From: an uncultured Prevotellaceae bacterium
Lineage (GTDB): Bacteria > Bacteroidota > Bacteroidia > Bacteroidales > Bacteroidaceae
Assembly (NCBI GenBank): GCA_902477365.1
Contig: CABSGW010000087.1
Coordinates: 1-9,830, forward strand
Length of the DNA stretch: 9,830 bases
Direction: 5' to 3'
Shown here: positions 1-4,545 of the stretch, piece after piece
Layout of the letters: every line of letters begins with the position of its first letter
Numbering within the stretch: position 1 is the stretch's first letter
The notes under the pieces: model-generated
Databases searched by the model: none
What the model saw: the letters and a program-made list of their open reading frames with translations, nothing else
Told to the model about the DNA's origin: nothing
Made by a program: the position numbers and the translations under genes

Positions 1-2
1 CT

Positions 3-58
3 ATGGGAAACCTACCACCGAAAGGTGGTAAGGCGCCCATCGCCGAGCCTACACGGCT
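3..58. repeat. Cluster of small hairpins at the window edge
   Basis: Three inverted repeats lie back to back. The first has a perfect 7-bp stem (13-19 with 24-30) closed by a GAAA loop on the plus strand. It extends through CC/GG (11-12 with 32-33, leaving A31 unpaired) and ATGGG/CCCAT (3-7 with 36-40). A competing 4-bp stem pairs 32-35 with 41-44. A third stem pairs AGCC (46-49) with GGCT (55-58) and overlaps the last codons of the Spi-like gene. On the minus strand the first hairpin is followed by TTT (8-10), so it could be a weak terminator for that gene. It could also be the end of a structured RNA or mobile element lying left of the window. The pairing is seen directly; the role is unknown. 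Confidence 0.45.
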
Positions 59-426
59 TCTATTTGACGTTGGTAGCCGGTCATGATCCAGCGCATGGCA
101 TCGGGAAGGCTTTGATAGTCGAAAGCTCCTGAGTCGGCATATCCCAAGATAGGTTGTACGCGGTCGTCAGCGGCGATGATGATGAAACCGCCGTTGTTGG
201 CTACATTGAAAACATAGTAGGCGGCCTGTTGTGTGCGCATGGACGTGGAAGCCGTATAGGCTAGCTGTATGTCGGCAGCCCCGGTGGGGGATGCCGCACG
301 TGTTTGTCCGAAAAAGCGCATGGCCAGCTGCTTGGCTTGTTCGGGCGTGACGTGGGAGGCATGAGCCAATACACTTATTTGCGCCATTATGAACAGGCAT
401 AACAATTTGAAGTAATGTCTAATCAT
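49..426 (-). CDS. Secreted Spi-like / C10 peptidase propeptide-domain protein
   Basis: The start at 424-426 gives 125 residues and puts a typical signal peptide at the N-terminus: MIRHYFK, then a hydrophobic stretch ending near LAHA. An in-frame start 18 codons upstream would place polar residues before the signal and is less likely. The mature part has the hallmarks of the streptopain (C10) propeptide and of the related Spi inhibitors: VTPEQAKQLAMRFF, then AYYVFNV, then GGFIIIAADDRVQPILGYADSGAFD, ending in a helix with WIMTGYQRQIE. The TAG stop falls just where the propeptide fold ends, so no catalytic C10 domain is encoded. The product is therefore either a stand-alone inhibitor of a C10 cysteine protease, as known near such proteases in Bacteroides fragilis, or the front end of a disrupted zymogen gene. 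In the 48 bp left of the stop, one other frame stays open but gives nothing resembling a C10 protease. It lies downstream of mntH but behind a terminator and a candidate promoter, so it is probably transcribed separately. Confidence 0.75.
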   Translation of the reverse strand: MIRHYFKLLCLFIMAQISVLAHASHVTPEQAKQLAMRFFGQTRAASPTGAADIQLAYTASTSMRTQQAAYYVFNVANNGGFIIIAADDRVQPILGYADSGAFDYQSLPDAMRWIMTGYQRQIEAV

Positions 427-490
427 ATCCGTTAAGTTATAAAGTTGTGAATAAGGAACAGGCTGTGCCTGCAAAATCAAAGTTGAGCGA

Positions 491-507
491 ATTGTAATGA
501 GTACAAT
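491..507. promoter_or_regulatory. ATTGTA-N5-TACAAT dyad in the spi leader
   Basis: A perfect 6-bp inverted repeat (491-496 with 502-507) with a 5-bp spacer lies about 65 bp upstream of the Spi-like start, just downstream of its candidate -7 element. Its size and spacing suit a dimeric repressor site. On the plus strand it is followed by six Ts counted from 507 onward, which resembles a small terminator, but no plus-strand gene lies upstream. An operator is the better reading; no regulator can be named. Confidence 0.3.
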
Positions 508-518
508 TTTTTCGCGTG

Positions 519-526
519 CAAAAATA
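519..526 (-). promoter_or_regulatory. Candidate Bacteroides-type -7 element for the spi-like gene
   Basis: Read on the minus strand this is TATTTTTG, an exact match to the Bacteroidetes -7 consensus TAnnTTTG. It would give a leader of roughly 85-90 nt before the start at 426. No TTG/TTTG -33 element is visible at the expected 19-21 bp spacing, so the call rests on the -7 match alone. The rest of the 427-689 intergenic stretch holds the dyad at 491-507 and the hairpins at 601-671. Confidence 0.35.
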
Positions 527-600
527 ATTCAAGCCGGAAAAGCGGAGAAGCGATTACTGCAAATCTTAATGATTTCTTTGATTTATTTCAGGTTGTGCGG

Positions 601-630
601 CTATTTTGCTAGGTAAACATGGCAAAATAG
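601..630. repeat. 9-bp perfect inverted repeat downstream of the mntH terminator
   Basis: CTATTTTGC (601-609) pairs exactly with GCAAAATAG (622-630) across a 12-nt loop. It sits 10 bp beyond the mntH terminator hairpin, on the side of the spi-like gene. There is no T-tract on either strand immediately after it. It may be a backup terminator, a 3'-end stabilising stem or a protein-binding dyad. The repeat is seen directly; its role is open. Confidence 0.4.
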
Positions 631-634
631 GGTT

Positions 635-671
635 ATAAAAAAGGGAATAATGTTTGTGGCATTATTCCCTT
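635..671 (-). terminator. Intrinsic terminator of the HD-mntH operon
   Basis: A perfect 12-bp stem pairs 641-652 with 660-671 around a 7-nt loop, starting 19 bp after the mntH stop. On the minus strand the stem runs into a T-rich tail (TTTTTT counting its last two bases, then ATAA). This is the layout of a rho-independent terminator for the minus-strand operon that ends with mntH. Confidence 0.85.
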
Positions 672-689
672 GTACGTATGGATACGCAA

Positions 690-1964
690 TTATAACTGCG
701 TGAGTAAATACAGATTGAGTACCGTTACCAGTGTGGCTATGGCATAGAGCAGCCAAGTGGTGGTGCGGCTGTTGGCGTAAGCTCCCATGACCCGTTTGGA
801 GGAGGTAAGTCCTACTTGAGAAAAGACGGTGAAGGGCAACTGCAAACTCAGTACGGCTTGTGAGATGATGAGGCCCTTGAATGGGTCGCCAATGAAAAGG
901 ATGATGAGGAAACCCAGTCCTAAGGAGAGCAAGACTCCGATGCGGGAATGGAAGTCGCGAATGTCGTAAGGTTCGTCGAACATGCCGGCAAAGATACTTC
1001 CGGCAGCCATTCCGCTGGTGACGGTAGACGCGATTCCGGCCAGTAAGAGGGCTACGGCAAAGATGACCCCGGCAGAACCTCCCAACAGGGGCTGGAGCAG
1101 CAGCTGCGCCTGTCCCAGTTCTTCGACCGGTGTGCCTGTCTTGAAAAATGTTGCGGCGGCCAATACGATCATGGCGGAATTGATGGCCCATCCAATGGTC
1201 ATGGCAAGCAGCGTGTCGTAAAACTCGTATTTCAGTGCCTTGCGTATTTCGCCTTCACCTTGTGACTGGATTTGCCGACTTTGGATCACTTCGGAATGAA
1301 GGTATAAGTTATGCGGCATGACGACAGCTCCCAACACACTCATGATGATAAGCAAACTGCCTTCGGGAATAGATGGTTTTACGGCTCCGATTGCTGCCAG
1401 TCCCCAGTCTACGTCCACCAAGGTCAGCTCGTATAGGAAAGAGAGTCCGATGATAGATACAAAAGCGATGATTCCCCGCTCTATTTTACTGTATGAATTG
1501 GTGAATAGCAGGCCTATAATCACCAGCGTTGTGATAGCAGAACCGACACCAATCGGGATATCGAACAGCATTTGCAGGGCGATGGCCGCACCTAGGATTT
1601 CAGCTAACGATGTGGAGACCGAGGCGGCCATGGCGCTAAGCAGAATAGGGCGCGACAACCATTTGGGAGTGTGCCGGGTAGTGGCCTCGGACAAACAGAG
1701 TCCGGTGGCGATACCGAGGTGGGCAACATTGTGCTGCAAGACAATGAGCATGATGGTGGACAAGGTAACGACCCATAACAGCGTGTAGCCGAATTCGGAA
1801 CCGGCGGCAAAGTTAGAAGCCCAGTTTCCCGGATCGATAAAGCCCACCGTGACAAGCAGTCCGGGACCTATGTGACGTAAAATGTCGAGTCCTCCGAACC
1901 GAACACTTGTATGGCGTTTCCATTGGATACCAAAGTGGGTTTTCAGTTCATTCAAACGTTTCAT
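690..1964 (-). CDS. mntH: Nramp-family divalent metal (Mn2+/Fe2+) transporter
   Basis: This 424-residue inner-membrane protein should import Mn2+ and/or Fe2+ with protons. It has the LeuT-fold Nramp hallmarks. TM1 carries FIDPGNWASN with metal-ligand positions D44 and N47. TM6 carries AVVMPHNLYLHS, with A213 and the metal-selecting methionine M216, plus H218. TM10 carries SQAVLSLQLPF with Q369. Length and the eleven or so hydrophobic segments suit the family. The presence of methionine in TM6 argues for transition-metal rather than Mg2+ or Al3+ transport. The loop signature after TM8, often written GQSSTxTGTxAGQ in relatives, is divergent here (AGIASTVTSGMAAGS, from residue 309), with serine or glycine where the second glutamine is expected. 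The start lies 9 bp after the HD gene's stop, so the two are cotranscribed, and a strong terminator follows. Mn versus Fe preference cannot be read from the sequence. Confidence 0.93.
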   Translation of the reverse strand: MKRLNELKTHFGIQWKRHTSVRFGGLDILRHIGPGLLVTVGFIDPGNWASNFAAGSEFGYTLLWVVTLSTIMLIVLQHNVAHLGIATGLCLSEATTRHTPKWLSRPILLSAMAASVSTSLAEILGAAIALQMLFDIPIGVGSAITTLVIIGLLFTNSYSKIERGIIAFVSIIGLSFLYELTLVDVDWGLAAIGAVKPSIPEGSLLIIMSVLGAVVMPHNLYLHSEVIQSRQIQSQGEGEIRKALKYEFYDTLLAMTIGWAINSAMIVLAAATFFKTGTPVEELGQAQLLLQPLLGGSAGVIFAVALLLAGIASTVTSGMAAGSIFAGMFDEPYDIRDFHSRIGVLLSLGLGFLIILFIGDPFKGLIISQAVLSLQLPFTVFSQVGLTSSKRVMGAYANSRTTTWLLYAIATLVTVLNLYLLTQL

Positions 1965-1973
1965 ATAGCAGGA

Positions 1974-2609
1974 TTAATGGTTTGTAGTCTTTTCTAAACA
2001 GTTGGATGCCGTCATGTCGGCCACTTGCAGCAGACTGACCAGCGGGGAGCGTCCCATGGCTTCTCGGTAGGCAAAACGTGTGCTGCTTCCGCTTTCGGTG
2101 ATTTCGAACATTCCCATGTGCCACCTGATGGCTAACAGTTCTTCTTGCCGGAGCTTTAAAAACCAGCTTAGCATGATGCAGGATTTCTCGCCATGTCCAA
2201 AAGGAAAATTGTCTTTGATTTCATAACCCGGATAACTGATCCACCGTCCTTGTTCGTCTTTTTTCCAACGTTCAGACTTGTGATAAATGTTTACTTTGCA
2301 CAGGTCATGAAACAATGTGGCGATAGCGATGCTTTCGGCGGATACAGGTTCGGTAAAAGGTGACTCTCCACTTTGGATGGCCGGGGCTATGACCTGGTTG
2401 TAGATGGCGTATGCAGTGTGGAAGACGTTCATAGAATGAAGGCATAGTCCGCCGTCTTCATTCAGGTGGTAGCCTTTGGACGAAGGTGCCGTATAAAAAT
2501 CGCTTTGTTCCAGGTAGTCAAGCAACTCAGTCAGTCCGTCGCGACGAATGTGCTGTTGGCATAAAGCTATAAAAGCCGTTTTGTTGGCTGTAATTTGTTC
2601 TTGGTTCAT
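1974..2609 (-). CDS. HD-domain metal-dependent phosphohydrolase, function unknown
   Basis: A 211-residue cytoplasmic protein with no signal peptide or membrane segment. It has the ordered residues of an HD-superfamily metallohydrolase: H58 (LCLHSMNV), the HD doublet H101-D102 in LFHDLCK, H139 in FGHGEKS, H164 in RWHMG, and D198 in VADMTAS. Such proteins hydrolyse phosphate esters of nucleotides or nucleic acids; the full set of ligands suggests an active enzyme. The general layout resembles the HD part of YhaM-type exoribonucleases, but no OB-fold RNA-binding domain is present, so the substrate is unknown. It is the first gene of a two-gene unit with the Nramp transporter (9 bp gap), which raises the possibility that its activity needs the imported metal; this is inference. 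A -7 promoter element and overlapping dyad lie just upstream. Confidence 0.85.
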   Translation of the reverse strand: MNQEQITANKTAFIALCQQHIRRDGLTELLDYLEQSDFYTAPSSKGYHLNEDGGLCLHSMNVFHTAYAIYNQVIAPAIQSGESPFTEPVSAESIAIATLFHDLCKVNIYHKSERWKKDEQGRWISYPGYEIKDNFPFGHGEKSCIMLSWFLKLRQEELLAIRWHMGMFEITESGSSTRFAYREAMGRSPLVSLLQVADMTASNCLEKTTNH

Positions 2610-2620
2610 AACGTTGCCGG

Positions 2621-2650
2621 TGTAAGTCGGTTTGAACCTGCAAACTTACA
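2621..2650 (-). promoter_or_regulatory. Candidate promoter with overlapping dyad for HD-mntH
   Basis: Read on the minus strand, 2648-2641 is TAAGTTTG, an exact TAnnTTTG -7 match, giving a leader of about 25 nt before the HD gene start. A perfect 7-bp inverted repeat (TGTAAGT at 2621-2627, ACTTACA at 2644-2650) overlaps this element, and a shorter near-palindrome (2629-2638) lies inside it. This is where a repressor would block the promoter. Because the operon carries an Nramp transporter, a Mn- or Fe-sensing regulator is a reasonable guess. No -33 box is clear. Confidence 0.4.
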
Positions 2651-2683
2651 TCTTTTTTGCTAGATGGACTTTATGCGAGAAGG

Positions 2684-2702
2684 GTTTTTCGATGTGAAAA
2701 AC
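2684..2702. repeat. GTTTTTC/GAAAAAC hairpin between two operons
   Basis: A perfect 7-bp inverted repeat with a 5-nt loop lies 13 bp past the stop of the ATP-grasp-like gene on the minus strand. The stem is A/T-rich and has no T-tail outside it, so it is at best a weak terminator separating the DPP III cluster from the HD-mntH unit. The whole intergenic stretch is 106 bp. Confidence 0.3.
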
Positions 2703-2715
2703 GGGAAAGAAAAGC

Positions 2716-3909
2716 TTAGTGTATCTTGTTTACTAGTAGATAAGCATGAAAATGCGTTTGTCCGTCAATGGGAGTGAGCGGCAGGTATCCTTCTGCTAAA
2801 AGACCGTCTTTCAATGTTTGTGGATAGGACGCGGCCCGGGCTTGGGAGCGGGCTGCCAATAGGCTGGAATCGCTGTCAAAGTCAAACAGGAAAGAGCCCT
2901 CACTTTCGGGATGAACCAATCGCGCTAACCGTAGAGCCACATATCCCATTGTGCGACGTAGGTTCATCTCAACACAAGGATGGATACAGGGATACGATTT
3001 GTCTGTCTGGCATAACATCATGTCTATGCCTAAATATCCGCGGTAGCGTTTTCCTAGGATTGCGGCAAGATGCTTTTCGCAGAGTTGTTGCAGATAAGGC
3101 AGCAGGTTGATGTCGATGTCTGCGGATAATAAGGTCGTTAACCATTGTTGGGTTGCAATGCGGTTACCTGCATAAGCGCCGTTGGGCGAGGAGAAGAATA
3201 GAGAAAGTCCTGTGTAATGTATGTTTCCACCACCATCGGCATAAAATTCGAAGGCGAAGTCTGTCTTTTTACCGTAAAAAGGCTCGAAAGAAAATCCCCC
3301 TTGAGAGGACAACAGACGGATACACCATTGGGGAACAGGTGGTTCGAAGCGGCCAGATGTGCGATAAAGGCCTCGTCCGCTTCCCGACCAGGGAGCCTTA
3401 ATGATTCCCTCCGGATATGCTGTGATGAGTGGACGTGCTTGACTTTGATTGTCAACCCACCAGGAACGGCCGCAAAAGGCATCTTTATAGGCGGACACAG
3501 CTATCTCTTCCCGGAGATTCCTTAAGATTTCTACAGCTGTACGGCGAGAGGATAATGAGCGTATATCATCCAATACTGATACGGTGGGCAGCTCGATATT
3601 CGGAAAACTTTTCAGACAATTCCTATGTAGTGCATGATCCCATCCCCAGGGTTCTATTCCGTCGATCGGAGGAAGTGATTGCCCATTCCTGTATAGTTGA
3701 ACGGAAGGCAACAATGTCTCTACCTCTTTCAACCATTTCTCGATGGCATTCGTAGATGGTAACATGACAAGATCCCCCGGTTGAGCATACCAAATGGGTA
3801 ATGCCGCCAAATCGCGTGCCATACCACGGGCTGCTTTTGAGGGGTGATGATCCGGGCCTGGATGGGCTAACGACTCATCGTGGTCGGGATTGAATATATG
3901 TAAGTACAC
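2716..3909 (-). CDS. ATP-grasp-like protein, function unknown
   Basis: A 397-residue protein with no signal peptide. The start is GTG at 3907-3909, 4 nt after the upstream stop. The next ATG is at residue 30 and would remove the distinctive N-terminus FNPDHDESL and SKAARGMARDLAALPIWYA, which I believe is shared by uncharacterised Bacteroidetes proteins, so GTG is preferred. The central and C-terminal parts look like an ATP-grasp fold: GIIKAPWSGSGRG (168-180) as the ATP-binding lysine and glycine loop, EPFYGKKTDFAFEF (209-222) as a core strand pair, GYLGIDMM (291-298), and CVEMNLRRTMG (312-322) with E314, N316 and R318 in the position of the Mg-ATP ligands. ATP-grasp enzymes join a carboxylate to an amine or thiol through an acyl-phosphate. 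The acceptor here is unknown. It closes a tight minus-strand cluster after DPP III and an AlkD-like gene. The fold assignment is by motif only. Confidence 0.7.
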   Translation of the reverse strand: MYLHIFNPDHDESLAHPGPDHHPSKAARGMARDLAALPIWYAQPGDLVMLPSTNAIEKWLKEVETLLPSVQLYRNGQSLPPIDGIEPWGWDHALHRNCLKSFPNIELPTVSVLDDIRSLSSRRTAVEILRNLREEIAVSAYKDAFCGRSWWVDNQSQARPLITAYPEGIIKAPWSGSGRGLYRTSGRFEPPVPQWCIRLLSSQGGFSFEPFYGKKTDFAFEFYADGGGNIHYTGLSLFFSSPNGAYAGNRIATQQWLTTLLSADIDINLLPYLQQLCEKHLAAILGKRYRGYLGIDMMLCQTDKSYPCIHPCVEMNLRRTMGYVALRLARLVHPESEGSFLFDFDSDSSLLAARSQARAASYPQTLKDGLLAEGYLPLTPIDGQTHFHAYLLVNKIH

Positions 3910-3913
3910 CTGT

Positions 3914-4540
3914 CTACTCTGTGGTTGGGTCGGGATTATTGGTATGACACGCTAGTAATTGCTGTACTCGTTTTTCTTCTTCTTGGCCTAGTTCCATGAA
4001 CTTGATCAATGCTTTTTGTGCCGCTTTACTGACAGACGGTTGAGAGGAATGGAGTGCTGTTGAGGCTTGATCCAGAAATTCGTCTTCGGCTCTGGCATTA
4101 CACCTTTTTCCTTCCATAAATAAGCGGGCTAAGATCAGGTATCCGCATACCTGAAACCATTCGCGGTCATCGGCTATCCATTGGAATGCTTTCTCCGAGG
4201 CGTAAGGTAAGCGACAAAATAAGTTCATGACCGTGCATTCGGCTTCTTCGGCATACCGTATCCGTTCCACCCATATATCCGCTATTTCGGGTAAGAACGA
4301 GTCTGCCGGTTGCAAGAGGCCGGCCAGGATACGACATTCCCGTACATCTTCTTTCCATAGAGCTTGGGCCAGTTCATGATTAGGTGTCATCTCAGCAGCT
4401 ATTTCTTTCAGTCGCAATAGCTCTACTCCAAAGTTTACGCGGTAGTTTACTCCCTTATCGCGCATTGAGCTGCTGACAACTCCGTTCATCAATCCACGGA
4501 AACGGAGCTTCAGTTGTTTGATCTCTTCGTGTGTGTCCAT
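3914..4540 (-). CDS. AlkD-like DNA alkylation repair / HEAT-repeat protein
   Basis: A 208-residue, soluble, almost wholly helical protein. The order of segments resembles the AlkC/AlkD family of HEAT-like DNA glycosylases: an N-terminal RGLMNGVVSSSMRDKGVNY, then LAQALWKEDVRECRILAGLL (58-76; compare the family's LW-x(n)-E-R-LA-LL helix), then MNLFCRLPYASEKAFQWI and further helical repeats. AlkD enzymes remove N3- and N7-alkylpurines. The WxxxD catalytic patch of characterised AlkD proteins is not obvious here: after W90 the region reads VERIRYAEEAEC. The protein may therefore bind nucleic acid or protein without glycosylase activity, or belong to a divergent subgroup. It starts 5 bp after the DPP III stop, with AAAAGA just ahead of the ATG, and ends 4 nt before the ATP-grasp-like gene, so all three are probably one transcript. 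The family call is fair; activity is uncertain. Confidence 0.65.
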   Translation of the reverse strand: MDTHEEIKQLKLRFRGLMNGVVSSSMRDKGVNYRVNFGVELLRLKEIAAEMTPNHELAQALWKEDVRECRILAGLLQPADSFLPEIADIWVERIRYAEEAECTVMNLFCRLPYASEKAFQWIADDREWFQVCGYLILARLFMEGKRCNARAEDEFLDQASTALHSSQPSVSKAAQKALIKFMELGQEEEKRVQQLLACHTNNPDPTTE

Positions 4541-4545
4541 TCTTT

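Noticed and set aside
1..60. CRISPR repeat, tRNA or RNase P RNA end as explanations of the edge hairpins
   Set aside because: There is only one copy of each repeat, no cloverleaf can be drawn, and I see no conserved RNase P or tmRNA core sequence.
675..686. CGTAT-GG-ATACG small palindrome between mntH and its terminator
   Set aside because: Only 5-bp arms with a 2-bp centre, too short for a stable hairpin and likely by chance.
601..1191. A 196-codon minus-strand open frame overlapping the end of mntH
   Set aside because: It is out of frame with the well-supported Nramp gene, rich in Arg and His as frame-shadows are, and runs through the terminator hairpins.
1318..1788. A 156-codon plus-strand open frame
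   Set aside because: It is antisense to the membrane core of mntH and has no start signals or homology features.
1974..3909. A defence or toxin-antitoxin system built from the HD and ATP-grasp-like genes
   Set aside because: They are in separate transcription units with a 106-bp gap, and neither has motifs of known defence effectors.
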